Positions 1 to 8,919 are shown, numbered from the stretch's first letter. The stretch: DNA of 61,794 nucleotides from Pseudomonas cerasi (GCF_900074915.1 NZ_LT222317.1:1-61794), one strand, 5' to 3'. Made by a program: numbers and translations. The notes: generated from the letters alone by a model not told the origin.

Positions 1-257
1 ATGCGAAGCCAGCGCGCACACGCGCCCGGTTGAGGACTGGGGCGACTTGTCGCCCTGGGCCTCAGAATCCGGGTCAAGCGCCCGCAGGGTGGCCGTAGGC
101 CAGGGCAGGGCAGTTTCATCGCCCTGGGCCGCTTAGACGGCTGATCCACTTTGTCACAGGCACAGACCATACGCGCCGTGCCGAAGGCACGACTTGCGCG
201 TGCATTATTGCTTTATGAGGTGGGTTTCCACCGCGTAAATCCCTGTTTTTCCTGAAA
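1..257. repeat. Origin-region repeat, copy B (right part)
   Basis: These bases match 10285-10541 almost exactly. There the same sequence lies downstream of the complete repA gene. The copy stops where a MITE begins at 258, so no repA follows. The left part of this copy is the end of the window (61666-61794), which shows that the molecule is circular. A third copy lies at 42733-43287. In ColE2-like replicons the origin lies downstream of rep, so this may be a dead origin fragment; that role is inferred. Confidence 0.8.
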
Positions 258-485
258 GGGGTTGTAAGCCGGAATCCCAGAAATTTCCGTCATGGCCGGG
301 AAGCCACTACTGGTGCGGATTGACGCCAAACAGTTATTTTCCAGCTGCGACGTCGCCAAGCCGAAAACTGTTTGATTGAGCGGCCAAAACATGTACGGAA
401 AACCGTGTCGGATAGCAAAAGCAGCCGTGAACCGCTCAGGTGACGTTTTCCGACGGGATTTTCTGGGGTTCCGGCTTACAACCCC
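258..485. mobile_element. MITE copy 1 (228 bp, Tn3-like ends)
   Basis: A 228-bp element without a transposase. Its ends are near-perfect inverted repeats starting GGGGTTGTAAGCCGGAA, and the GGGG start is typical of Tn3-family termini. Size and ends fit the MITEPsy1 element I recall from P. syringae pv. phaseolicola. Copy 2 at 6770-6997 is nearly identical and inverted. The 5-bp flanks (tgaaa and tatac) do not match, so this copy is not a simple insertion; recombination with another copy is likely. Confidence 0.85.
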
Positions 486-503
486 TATACAGGAACAGTT
501 GGT

Positions 504-532
504 GGAACTTCAATAGGGTGTCGTACCACTCA
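504..532 (+). promoter_or_regulatory. Hrp box (HrpL-dependent promoter)
   Basis: GGAACT, a 16-base spacer, then CCACTCA closely matches the HrpL consensus GGAACC-N15/16-CCACNNA. It lies 26 bp before the chaperone ATG at 559, so it should drive the chaperone and effector genes together with the type III secretion regulon. Confidence 0.85.
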
Positions 533-558
533 GCTGGCTCAATATCTAAGGGGACCCC

Positions 559-954
559 ATGAAAAATTCATTCGACCGCTTAATCGATGGGCTCGCAAAA
601 GACTATGGCATGCCTAGTTTTCCTGAGAAGAAACATGAGCACGAAATCTATTGTTTTGAATTTAATACCGGCGTCTCAATCAAAATTTACCAAGACAAAT
701 TTCGCTGGGTGTATTTCGTGGCCGAAATCGGTCAGCTCCATAAAACTGATGCCGATACGTTGATTAGTATACTTTATCTCAACACTTTCAGTTTTAGAAA
801 GCCTTTCTTTACACTGGGTTTGAATAGCAAAAAAATTGGAGAGTTACATGCGCGTACCCCTTTGCTGGAGGTTGATAACGTCCAGATGCGAGAGGTGTTT
901 GAGAACTTGCTAGGCGTAGCAGCTGAAATTAAAAAAACTTTCGATTTTAATTGA
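559..954 (+). CDS. Type III effector chaperone, CesT/Shc-like
   Basis: A 131-residue acidic protein with the size and alternating beta/alpha pattern of class I (CesT-like) secretion chaperones. It starts just after a Hrp box and ends 12 bp before the effector start at 967, the usual chaperone-effector arrangement in P. syringae. It should bind the N-terminal part of that effector in the bacterial cytoplasm and keep it secretion-competent. The ATG follows an AGGGGA-like ribosome binding site. The assignment rests on context and size more than on a diagnostic motif. Confidence 0.75.
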   Translation: MKNSFDRLIDGLAKDYGMPSFPEKKHEHEIYCFEFNTGVSIKIYQDKFRWVYFVAEIGQLHKTDADTLISILYLNTFSFRKPFFTLGLNSKKIGELHARTPLLEVDNVQMREVFENLLGVAAEIKKTFDFN

Positions 955-966
955 GGGGTGTTGTTT

Positions 967-1809
967 GTGGGTAATATTTGTGGTACTTCCAGCTCCCATT
1001 ATGTATATAGTCCGCCAGTAAGCCCTCGACATGTATCGGGTTCGTCCACACCGGTGCACAGTGTAGGCGGTCAAGGCCTAACCTCGGTGTATCAACTTTC
1101 CGCTGAGGCACGAGATGATTTTCTTGATCGCTTTGACCCAATGCGAAACCTAGGTCTGAACTCGGAAACGCCGCTTTACAGGACCACGGATACCAGCTGG
1201 CGCAATGTTATTGCGCAAGTAAGAAATCCTGACGAAGATCCGCGCATCGACCATCTGCTGACAATGGCAGAAGAAATTTACAAGGCATCAAGCACTTTTA
1301 GAAAAAGAATGAACGCAGTTGCGGGCGAAGGTGGTGTCACGATAAGGATCGTGCCAGACAGTGAGATCGGCCATTCCTTTGGGCATGCCGCAACAAGACC
1401 GGCAACTCGGTCTATTGCCTTGACAGAGACAACAGCAAGCAACGTTCAAGGAAGTCACTATCAATCTCTCAATATATTATTGGTTGAACTCTCAAACCTG
1501 AGCCGGGCCAATGAAATTGCGGAGATCCGTTCCAGTTTCCAGCAGGGACGAATAGGTCAGCGGCGCGCGGCTCATAACGCCGAAAGAGCAGAGTATGGAA
1601 CGATCGAAGACATGGTCAAATATTTTACGGAGGCTCGACCTGTCATAGAATCACTAGGCTACGGGAATCCGTCGATGTGGTACGCCGCACACGACTACGG
1701 CGGCGGAATCGTGCCAGCATACCGATCATTCGAAGATTACTACGCAACAGCGCTTTCAAGCGGCCATACCCACGTTCACCTTAACAACTATTCTCGGTCT
1801 TATGAATAG
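967..1809 (+). CDS. Type III effector with HopF-like N-terminus (HopF/HopBB superfamily)
   Basis: From the GTG at 967 the protein has 280 residues and begins MGNICGTS, the N-myristoylation-type start I recall for HopF (AvrPphF ORF2) effectors. The next ~75 residues also follow HopF (GLTSVYQLS, FDPMRNLGL, YRTTD). The rest differs from the HopF ADP-ribosyltransferase-like body, and I see no HExxH or other obvious catalytic motif. HopBB1 is described as a HopF relative and would fit, but I am not certain. GTG 967 is preferred over the upstream GTG at 958 because of the myristoylation motif and the AGGGG site 8 bases before it. Predicted destination is the plant plasma membrane. Confidence 0.75.
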   Translation: MGNICGTSSSHYVYSPPVSPRHVSGSSTPVHSVGGQGLTSVYQLSAEARDDFLDRFDPMRNLGLNSETPLYRTTDTSWRNVIAQVRNPDEDPRIDHLLTMAEEIYKASSTFRKRMNAVAGEGGVTIRIVPDSEIGHSFGHAATRPATRSIALTETTASNVQGSHYQSLNILLVELSNLSRANEIAEIRSSFQQGRIGQRRAAHNAERAEYGTIEDMVKYFTEARPVIESLGYGNPSMWYAAHDYGGGIVPAYRSFEDYYATALSSGHTHVHLNNYSRSYE

Positions 1810-2084
1810 CTGCGTTGGAGGTCGCGGGTGATCGTGGACACCAAGGGCTTCCCCATTGAGCACAAGCCCAATAGTTTCTGTTTGACTCCGCTGCATGTGC
1901 CGGATCGACGGAAAGAAGGTGAAGGACTGCGGTACTACAAACGGTCATCTTGAGCTGATCGCTCGGACCCTGATGAAAGACGCACGTGAGGGCCTCGTTG
2001 GGCCGTAAGCCCATCGACTCAGACGCGCTGGTGCTCGGGCTGGATCTTAAGCGACAAAATTTCCGAGGGCTCCAGCGTATCTAT
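1810..2084. other. Intergenic region after the effector
   Basis: No convincing gene is visible. Short open stretches on both strands look like broken coding remnants, but I cannot assign them to a family. No terminator with a clear U-run was found. Confidence 0.4.
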
Positions 2085-3242
2085 CTACAACACACCGGGG
2101 CGTACTACAATGGCTTTGAACAGATTCCCGGCACGATCATCGACGAGTTCAATTTGCGGCCAGGCCCTCAGTGCGCGCAGCAGGCCGCTACCCAGACCAC
2201 GGTAAGGCAAGAGCTTGGCGGCGAAGGAAGCCAGGATGGGATTGCGCATATTGGAGTTACCTGCTTTGATGTTTTCAATGGTCAGGTTGTTGGGTAGGTG
2301 GCCAGGACTGATGATCTCGACTCGATCCATAAAGACCAGCACGCGCACCGGGGCGCTGATGAAGTAGTCGCGATGTACAAGCGCGTTGGCAACCAATTCT
2401 TCCCAGACGATGCGCGGTATCTCGGCCTGACCCGGAGAGTTGAAGCCTTGGGCACCCTGCACGGCGCGGGTATTGGCGATGATAAAACCCAGAGCCTGCT
2501 GGAACACGTCAGCCAGCTTGCCGGTTATGTCGCGGCTGTCGATGTAGCGCTCGTCCTCAATCTCGTTGCCTACAAAGGCCACTGCCTTGATGATGAAGGC
2601 TGGCAGTGCGTAGTGCGGCACCTTGGCAAACAGCAGGCTGCCGGCCACATTGAGGTGTCCTTGGTTCATCAGATTCATGTTGGTCAGCAACTGAGGTAGC
2701 GGCTGGTTGTGTAACGCCAGCTGCTCGCCGAATTGCTGCTCAAAAAATGCTTCGAAATAGGGCAAGTCCACCTCCCCCGGGCCCAAGCCCGCCACAGGTG
2801 TTTCATCGGCATGTACCAGGCCCGCTTGCTGAAATAGGCGCTGAAGTTCCTCGCGTGAGGTGGCACGGCGCTTGTCTGAGCCATTCTTCACCCAAATAGT
2901 GCCGTTTTTATCCATGTATGGCTTGCTGATGCCTTCAGGAATAGAGACGACCATTACTGTGCCATTTGGGTGCGGCACGTTGTCTGTAAACGGATTTACA
3001 GCTGGACGGACGTTTTGAGAAGCCGCATTGGAGACAAGTTGGTTGAGGCGAGCCAAGTCGGCACCGGACAGCCCGCGCACCGATCCATCGTCATTCACGC
3101 CGATGAGGATGCGCCCGCCAGCGGTGTTGCTAAAAGCAACGATCTCGGCGGCCAACGCATCGGCATTGGTCATGTCAGCTTTGAATTGCTGGCGGCTGTC
3201 CTCGCCTCGACTGATGACGTCGATCAGCTCTGTAGTTTCCAT
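2085..3242 (-). CDS. AlbA_2/Schlafen-like protein with RecG-type C-terminal domain
   Basis: 385 residues. The N-terminal ~120 residues carry the AlbA_2 (divergent AAA-4/Schlafen core) pattern: ESRQQFK, then AFSNTAGGRILIGVNDDG. The C-terminal half has the HATPase_c_4 pattern seen in RecG-like regulators (EELVANALVHRDYF; later GLGSGLLRAL). Related proteins are annotated as transcriptional regulators or putative DNA-binding ATPases, and Schlafen-like domains also occur in nucleases and defence proteins. The ATG at 3242 overlaps the end of the upstream ATPase gene by 19 bases, so the two are probably translated together and may act as one system. Confidence 0.7.
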   Translation of the reverse strand: METTELIDVISRGEDSRQQFKADMTNADALAAEIVAFSNTAGGRILIGVNDDGSVRGLSGADLARLNQLVSNAASQNVRPAVNPFTDNVPHPNGTVMVVSIPEGISKPYMDKNGTIWVKNGSDKRRATSREELQRLFQQAGLVHADETPVAGLGPGEVDLPYFEAFFEQQFGEQLALHNQPLPQLLTNMNLMNQGHLNVAGSLLFAKVPHYALPAFIIKAVAFVGNEIEDERYIDSRDITGKLADVFQQALGFIIANTRAVQGAQGFNSPGQAEIPRIVWEELVANALVHRDYFISAPVRVLVFMDRVEIISPGHLPNNLTIENIKAGNSNMRNPILASFAAKLLPYRGLGSGLLRALRAWPQIELVDDRAGNLFKAIVVRPGVL

Positions 3243-5890
3243 AAATTGTAAACCTCTTTACGGCGGTTGAAGGCTTCCTGGCCTCCTTCCATAATGTTGA
3301 TGATGGCCTCCTGCACCGGATGGGCATCGATGCTACCGCTTTGTGTGGCGACCTTCTCGTCTTGGTACTGAAAGGCGTGCACCTGCTCTGCGTCACCCAG
3401 CACTGGGAAGTTGGCGTTGTGGGTAGCGAAGATGAACTGGGCGTGAGGTTTCATCTCGCGCAGCAGTTTGATCACATCGTCATAGATGGTCTGGTTGTCC
3501 AAATCGTCTTCCGGCTGGTCTATAATGATGACATCGTTCTGTCGTTGGCTGAGTACATATAACAGCAGGGCCGAAGCGCGCTGTCCGAGCGAGTGGTGCC
3601 TCAGCTCCTTGCCGCGATAACGGATCACGAAGCGGTTTGGCACCTGCCATGCGCTAAACTCGACCAGGTACTGCATAAAAGTCTTCTCAAAGACTTCAGG
3701 CGCGCTTCCAGCCTTGACTAAAGCCCCAGGCAGTGAACGCAGCAGCCCACCGAAATCGGCATAGTCCTCCATAACCGCTCGCAGGGTGGTTTCGCGGATG
3801 TTACTACCCTTAAAAAGCTGCTGCATGAAGCTAATAGCGGCTTCTTTGTCACCTTTGAAGTCAGCTTCGATCTGCAAGGCTGTGTTGACAGCGTTCACGC
3901 GATCCAGCTCCGTCTTGATGGTGGTAAATTCCCTCAGCCAAAGTTCATTGAGCTTGTCGATTTCGGCAAATAACGCATCGCGAATGGTGGTCTGCTGTGA
4001 TTCCTGCTTGGCTAAAGCATCCAGCATTTGCTCCGCCTTGGTTTTGCGCTGTTGCTGGGCCAGAAAATCGTCCGGCTGGATGGCTGTCATACCGGTTTGC
4101 TTGAGTTCTTGAGCCAGTTGCCGCTCGACTTGCGCAAACTCCTCCTGAAGACTCTTACTAGCCCCTTCAAACTCGTACTGCTTGGTCCCGAGACGAGCCG
4201 CAACAGCGCGCATGTCCTGCTCGATCTGCTTGAGCTGATCGACCCCGGCAACGAGGTTGGAAAATTCGGCGTTGTAAGCCACGAAGAAGTCTGGATTCTG
4301 CTTGGAAACGTAGCTCGTCGCGTTGCGCAGTTCGTCCTCATGCTCGGCGATGAGGCTGCCCAAGGCGAGGATGAAGTCGTCTGCACGCTCCGCCATGCGC
4401 GCGAGCGCAGTTGCGTCCTGCTGGAATCCCAGACGCTTTTGGAGCTTGTCGGCGACACCGTACTCTTCGAACTTCTTCAGACGGAAGTTCGCATCGGTAA
4501 GCTGAGCGTTGAAGTCACGTTTAGTTTCGGCAATGTTGCTGAGCTTGAGCCAGCGTTGCGCAGCTTCGCACACGCGCTGGCGCTGAGTTTCGATTGCTTC
4601 GCGCAGCACACGGAGCTTTTCGCCAACCAGTTTCTCCACCAGATCGGTCTCGAAGCCTTCGCCGGTACTTGAGAGATCTTTTTGCCCGAAATAGATCGGG
4701 CTGCGCAGCACTGTTTCTCGAATCGAAACGCCGGGTTGCAAGGTGCCGCCCAGATAAACGTTAGGTGCTTCGCGGAAGATGCGGGAGATGGTGAACTCTT
4801 GGCCGTAAATATCGCAAGCCGTTAGCGTCACCTTGCCGCCGCTGCCCAAGGTGTGGCGGATCAACTCATCTTTGTACTTGGTGTCCTGTACCTTCTCGCC
4901 TCGCGGAATATCAAGAGCATAGCGCACAGCCTCCAAGAGAGAGGACTTGCCGCTGCCCCGGATGCCGATGAGCGCATTGAGCTCGGAGGAGAAGTGCAGC
5001 GTCTGACCGTCGAGAATGCCACCATCAAAGTGGATGCTTCGAATGTGCGAGGCCTTATGTTTCTGCGGTTCCATAGCCACCCGCGCAGCGGGATCACCCA
5101 AGGCAAACTTCACCGCCCCGAAGGACAGCTCGCCTAGCTTTAAGTAGCTGGTTTTGCCCCGACCAATTTCATCTATACCCTTGGGGTCGCTGCCTTCGAG
5201 TTCCGCGGGGTACCAGCTTTGCAGCCAGCTTTGAATCTTAGTGCGGCAAGGTTTGTCTTTGCCCGCCCCGTCGTGAGTGCGAACCTTCTGAAATGCCAGC
5301 GTTCTGCGCCGGAAGAATTCATTTTGCCCCAAATCAGTGAGTCGGCCGCCATCCAGCTCCGCCCACAAGCCACTCGGTGCTTCGACGTGGGCGAAGACTA
5401 AAAAGAAGTCGCGGTGATAGCTTTCCAGTTTCTTGATCGTCTCCAAAAGAGACCAGGAGGAACGGCCGTTCTCCTGCTCGTACTGCGCCGGCGTTTTACC
5501 TTCGAATGCGCTTGTCAGGAAGGGGTTGATGTGGTCGTGCTCATCAATCCATTCGTCTGAGAATACAACAAGAGTGTGGATGCCATTGGCCCCATCGTTG
5601 ACCGACAACTCGACGCCCGGCAGCAGGGCAATGCCCTTATTCTGAGCCGTTTTTCGCAGCGCTTTGAACTCATCAAGGTCGAACTTGTTGTGATTAGTGA
5701 TGACGCCCAGCCGTATGCTAGCTTTCTCAAGCGCATCCACGTAGTTGCTGTGATAGAAGTTGTCATCGCCCGTGTACTTGAATTCGCGATCAGCTCGTGT
5801 GTGCAGATGAAAGTCTGCGCGTATCCACTGCGCGCCTTCCGCGAAGACAACTGATCGAGCCCTTGACTGCTTTGGTGGCAGACTTTTCAT
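3224..5890 (-). CDS. TrlF-like PHP domain plus SMC/ABC ATPase
   Basis: 888 residues. An N-terminal PHP phosphoesterase domain shows DFHLHT (H28 and H30) and ITNHNKFD. An SMC/ABC-type ATPase follows: Walker A GIRGSGKSS near residue 315, a long coiled-coil middle (~420-680), the SLGQRASALLLYVL signature region, Walker B DVIIIDQPEDDLDN and the H-loop FATHNANFP. TrlF-family proteins have this order and are linked to tRNA or phage-defence functions. A plausible role is sensing DNA ends or invading DNA with the ATPase and cleaving nucleic acid with the PHP domain; this is inferred. It leads a two-gene operon with the AlbA_2 gene. Confidence 0.75.
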   Translation of the reverse strand: MKSLPPKQSRARSVVFAEGAQWIRADFHLHTRADREFKYTGDDNFYHSNYVDALEKASIRLGVITNHNKFDLDEFKALRKTAQNKGIALLPGVELSVNDGANGIHTLVVFSDEWIDEHDHINPFLTSAFEGKTPAQYEQENGRSSWSLLETIKKLESYHRDFFLVFAHVEAPSGLWAELDGGRLTDLGQNEFFRRRTLAFQKVRTHDGAGKDKPCRTKIQSWLQSWYPAELEGSDPKGIDEIGRGKTSYLKLGELSFGAVKFALGDPAARVAMEPQKHKASHIRSIHFDGGILDGQTLHFSSELNALIGIRGSGKSSLLEAVRYALDIPRGEKVQDTKYKDELIRHTLGSGGKVTLTACDIYGQEFTISRIFREAPNVYLGGTLQPGVSIRETVLRSPIYFGQKDLSSTGEGFETDLVEKLVGEKLRVLREAIETQRQRVCEAAQRWLKLSNIAETKRDFNAQLTDANFRLKKFEEYGVADKLQKRLGFQQDATALARMAERADDFILALGSLIAEHEDELRNATSYVSKQNPDFFVAYNAEFSNLVAGVDQLKQIEQDMRAVAARLGTKQYEFEGASKSLQEEFAQVERQLAQELKQTGMTAIQPDDFLAQQQRKTKAEQMLDALAKQESQQTTIRDALFAEIDKLNELWLREFTTIKTELDRVNAVNTALQIEADFKGDKEAAISFMQQLFKGSNIRETTLRAVMEDYADFGGLLRSLPGALVKAGSAPEVFEKTFMQYLVEFSAWQVPNRFVIRYRGKELRHHSLGQRASALLLYVLSQRQNDVIIIDQPEDDLDNQTIYDDVIKLLREMKPHAQFIFATHNANFPVLGDAEQVHAFQYQDEKVATQSGSIDAHPVQEAIINIMEGGQEAFNRRKEVYNLWKLQS

Positions 5891-5909
5891 CGTGCCTTCT
5901 CCTTACAGG

Positions 5910-5942
5910 GGGGTTGTACGCCCAAACCGCCGAAATTTCCGG
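5910..5942 (+). repeat. Tn3-like terminal repeat variant
   Basis: GGGGTTGTACGCCCAAACC and the following AAATTTCCGG resemble the MITE terminus but are clearly diverged. It lies between the ATPase gene and the truncated relaxase, so it may mark one end of the element that brought in the PHP-ATPase/Schlafen pair. I found no convincing partner at the other side of the module. Confidence 0.5.
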
Positions 5943-5999
5943 CCAGCCTATAAACGCGTTCTTTGAGACTGGATAGCGTTACGCAACTGATGCAAAAAC

Positions 6000-6434
6000 C
6001 TATTGCCATATCATCTGGAAAGGCAACAGGTTGGCCAGCTTGATGCCAAACGCAGATGCCAGTTTTTGGCGCGCTCCGTCATCCAGTTCGGCGGGTAGCG
6101 CGATGATCCACTCTCGACCAGTCCGGCCATCCTTGCGCTTTTCTGCGGATTCGGCGGCGTTCCACAGAGCATTACGCTCGGTGCTGGTGCCGTCCGGAAA
6201 CATGATCTCTGTGGAAAAAACACCACCGCGCCGTGTGTAGTCATGGACAAGACTGGTGCGGATATCAACCAGCTTAGTACCAGACCGATAGGCAGCAGCA
6301 ACGTACGAACGTCCGGCGCTACGTGCTATCGGCTTGGTACTGGCGTGGAAGATGGCGATGGTTTCTGCCTCTGTTTTGGCTTGTGATCTCCCCCGAATGC
6401 GGCGGTTCAGAAAACGGATTTCCGGGTGTGTCAC
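6000..6434 (-). pseudogene. MobA/MobL relaxase, N-terminal fragment
   Basis: 144 residues with the start of a MOBQ-type relaxase (IFHASTKPIARSAGRS, AAAYRSG, HDYTRRGGV). Whole proteins carry the HxH metal-binding motif and a helicase or primase-like tail further on, all missing here. The frame breaks near 6010, next to the Tn3-like end at 5910. It should not be functional. A 90-codon gene lies 2 bases upstream. Confidence 0.75.
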
Positions 6435-6436
6435 TT

Positions 6437-6709
6437 TTAGTGTTCTTTCGGTACCTTAATGAAGCCATCAGCAATACCTTGTGCCAGCAACTCCATCATT
6501 TTCGCGAAACGAAAAAAACCTGGATATTGCAGGCAGATATAGTCCATTTGGATTTTTGATGAGCTGTCGAGCACCTGTTTGAAAACCATCATATAGTCAT
6601 AGCAGCCCTGTAGTAGCTGGCTATCGCCACTTTCTGTCGATGGAAATCGACTGGCATAATCATGGACTGTCTTCGCCAGCTGGTGTTGCTCTGCGGATAA
6701 ATCGAGCAT
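6437..6709 (-). CDS. Hypothetical protein upstream of relaxase fragment
   Basis: 90 residues, soluble, no recognised motif. It ends two bases before the mobA fragment start, so both were probably in one mobilization operon. Many MOBQ operons have small accessory genes here, but I cannot name this one. Confidence 0.5.
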   Translation of the reverse strand: MLDLSAEQHQLAKTVHDYASRFPSTESGDSQLLQGCYDYMMVFKQVLDSSSKIQMDYICLQYPGFFRFAKMMELLAQGIADGFIKVPKEH

Positions 6710-6769
6710 TTTTATGCCTAATGAAAAGGGTTTGATACTGTTGACCGAGAGACTGAAAATAATTTAGCA

Positions 6770-6997
6770 GGGGTTGTAAGCCGGAACCCCAGAAAATCCC
6801 GTCGGAAAACGTCACCTGAGCGGTTCACGGCTGCTTTTGCTATCCGACACGGTTTTCCGTACATGTTTTGGCCGCTCAATCAAACAGTTTTCGGCTTGGC
6901 GACGTCGCAGCTGGAAAATAACTGTTTGGCGTCAATCCGCACCAGTAGTGGCTTCCCGGCCATGACGGAAATTTCTGGGATTCCGGCTTACAACCCC
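6770..6997. mobile_element. MITE copy 2 (228 bp)
   Basis: Inverted relative to copy 1 and nearly identical to it, while differing at several positions from copies 3 and 4 (for example the CCAGCTG versus CCGGCTG core). Flanks are tagca and aacct, with no 5-bp duplication. Its right end supplies the stop codon of the truncated gene at 6988-7137. Confidence 0.85.
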
Positions 6998-7137
6998 AAC
7001 CTGCCCAACTCACCCATATCGATGTCACGAAAGGCGTACACCATCCCTTCAGGCAAGGGCTGGCGGGTAACAGAAATGTTAGGGGGCAACCAAAAATCGC
7101 CGCCTGACGTATCGGGGTGATCGGTCCGTGTTGTCAT
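6988..7137 (-). pseudogene. Hypothetical gene cut by MITE copy 2
   Basis: 49 codons starting MTTRTDHPDTSGGDFW. The ATG overlaps the stop of the upstream gene in an ATGA junction, so the two were translationally coupled. The frame runs into the MITE, where a TAA ends it. The family is not recognised. Confidence 0.6.
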
Positions 7138-7338
7138 GCTTCGCTCCAATGCAACGCTGACCCACCAAATCGGCGCGCCAGGTGTTCAATCTCGGTGATG
7201 CCATATAGGGAAAGTGACGGTGACACCGTCACATTACTCCGCGCAGCCACATCACACGCTACATTCCACGCGAAACCGCGTTCTCGACGCAGTGCTTGCA
7301 ATCCTTTGATCACCAATTCACGTTCAGCGTCTGAGAAC
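7134..7338 (-). pseudogene. Hypothetical gene, 5' end removed by IS801-like element
   Basis: The frame encodes about 68 residues after the insertion-sequence boundary (FSDAERELVIKGLQALRRE...). The upstream residues MQPQAA come from the terminal hairpin of the insertion sequence, and the same residues open the unrelated truncated gene at 58058-59311. The true start is lost. Function unknown. Confidence 0.6.
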
Positions 7339-7427
7339 TGGGCAGCCTGCGGCTGCAAATTGTGGGATTTTGAAATCGGTTATCATAGCCGAAATCGAGT
7401 CGATACCTCCTCAGCACAGGCTTACAC

Positions 7428-7709
7428 ATGGCGTCAGAGACAAAAAAACGTAAACGGGCGAGCCGGGCAAAAGCCAAGGCAAAGCAGACCCGTCTCCAAC
7501 GCGCCGGGCATACCACCTTCGTGCCCGATACCGACTTTTCCTTCGATATCGATCCTTTCGGTGATGTCGATCTTTGTAGTTGCTGCCAGACAACGTATCT
7601 GAACGACATGTTTCCCGACGCTTCTTGCGTAAGCGTTTCGATGAGAGAAGGGCCAGGCGGATTCGCCATCACCGCCGTCATTCACCACGATGAGGAGCCG
7701 CCCTGCTGA
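7428..7709 (+). CDS. Small basic protein inside the IS801-like element
   Basis: 93 residues with a Lys/Arg-rich start (KKRKRASRAKAKAK) and an acidic, Cys-containing middle (CSCCQ). It overlaps the transposase start by 20 bases and is absent from the IS copy at 60154-61665. It may be an accessory gene of this IS lineage or captured DNA. Function unknown. Confidence 0.5.
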   Translation: MASETKKRKRASRAKAKAKQTRLQRAGHTTFVPDTDFSFDIDPFGDVDLCSCCQTTYLNDMFPDASCVSVSMREGPGGFAITAVIHHDEEPPC

Positions 7710-8919
7710 CGTGGCCTCTGCACCGCCTGCTTACACACCTCGACCGCTCAAAAACCTCTTCACGGCCAACGGCTGCTGGGCAGATTTGCTGGAAGCCGGC
7801 GGTCTGCGCCAAATCGAAGTGGAGTCGATCAGCAAAATGCTCGCCTGCGGCACCTCGATACTGGGCGTCAAACACTACACCTGTGGCAATGAGCATTGCC
7901 CGCACGTCAAATACCTGTGCAACACCTGCCATTGCCGGGCCTGTCCCTCCTGCGGCAAAAAGGCCACCGACCAGTGGATCGCCGTGCAAAACAACCGTCT
8001 GCCCGACTGCCCCTGGCAGCATCTGGTGTTCACGCTGCCCGACACGCTGTGGCCCCTGTTCTTCTACAACCGCTGGCTGCTCGATGCGCTGTTTCGGCTG
8101 GCGGCCGATAACCTGATCTACGCCGCCAAGCGGCGCGGTTTGCGCGTCGGGATTTTCGGGGCGCTGCACACCTATGGCCGGCGGCTCAACTGGCATCCCC
8201 ACGTCCACCTGTCGGTGACCGCGGGCGGCCTGGATGAGCAGGGCGTCTGGAAAAATCTGTCGTTCCACAAAGAGGCCCTGCGGCGGCGCTGGATGTGGCT
8301 GGTGCGCGATTACCTGCTGGGACAGCCGCTTTCGCAACTGACGATGCCGCCGCCGCTGGCCCACATCCTCTGTGAAAGCGACTGGCGCCGTCTGATACTG
8401 ACCGCTGGCGGCCAGCACTGGCACATCCACTTGTCGAAGAAGACGGAAAACGGGCGAAAGACCGTCAATTACCTGGGCCGCTACCTGAAAAAACCGCCGA
8501 TCTCGGGCAGTCGTCTGGCGCATTACACCTGCGGGGCCACGTTGAGCTTCACCTACCTGGATCACCGCACACAGACCTATCAGCAGGAAACGCTGAGCCA
8601 GGCCGACATGCTGCGCCGGGTGGTGCAGCACATCCCGGAAAAGCATTTCCGGATGATCCGGTATTTTGGTTTTCTGGCCAATCGGGTCTGCGGGCAGTAC
8701 CTGCCGAAGGTCTATGAAGCACTGAAGATGGCGACGCCAGGACCGGTACCAAAGCTGTATTTTGCGCAGATGGCCAAAGCCTTTCTAAACGTCGATCCGT
8801 TCCGTTGCGTGCTGTGTGGCGCACGGATGGTATACACGGCGGCAATCAGCGGGCTGACGGTGCAGGGACTGGTCCTCAACGCTCAGGCGATCGCGCAGAT
8901 GAGGTACGTGAAGCCCTGA
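7690..8919 (+). CDS. IS91-family transposase (intact)
   Basis: 409 residues, the normal IS801 TnpA length. An N-terminal zinc-binding region holds Cys/His clusters (CGNEHCPH, CNTCHCRACPSCGKK). A HUH endonuclease-like motif NWHPHVHLS follows, then the Y2-type transposase domain (HIHLSKKTENGRKTVNYLGRYLKK). It would nick and rejoin single strands at the IS ends. About 77% of positions match the copy at 60246-61484 by eye, and a truncated third copy lies at 40674-41493. Confidence 0.92.
   Translation: MRSRPADVASAPPAYTPRPLKNLFTANGCWADLLEAGGLRQIEVESISKMLACGTSILGVKHYTCGNEHCPHVKYLCNTCHCRACPSCGKKATDQWIAVQNNRLPDCPWQHLVFTLPDTLWPLFFYNRWLLDALFRLAADNLIYAAKRRGLRVGIFGALHTYGRRLNWHPHVHLSVTAGGLDEQGVWKNLSFHKEALRRRWMWLVRDYLLGQPLSQLTMPPPLAHILCESDWRRLILTAGGQHWHIHLSKKTENGRKTVNYLGRYLKKPPISGSRLAHYTCGATLSFTYLDHRTQTYQQETLSQADMLRRVVQHIPEKHFRMIRYFGFLANRVCGQYLPKVYEALKMATPGPVPKLYFAQMAKAFLNVDPFRCVLCGARMVYTAAISGLTVQGLVLNAQAIAQMRYVKP

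Noticed and set aside
258..485. CRISPR-like or riboswitch reading of the repeated 228-bp units
   Set aside because: Only four dispersed copies with terminal inverted repeats; no spacer-repeat pattern anywhere in the window.
4028..4672. 214-codon plus-strand ORF inside the PHP-ATPase gene
   Set aside because: A Leu-rich mirror of the coiled-coil region on the opposite strand.
6998..7002. A 5-bp target duplication for the outer ends of the 258-6997 MITE pair
   Set aside because: Left flank tgaaa and right flank aacct do not match in either orientation.
7678..8646. 322-codon minus-strand ORF over the transposase gene
   Set aside because: It is the shadow of an unmistakable IS91-family transposase on the plus strand.
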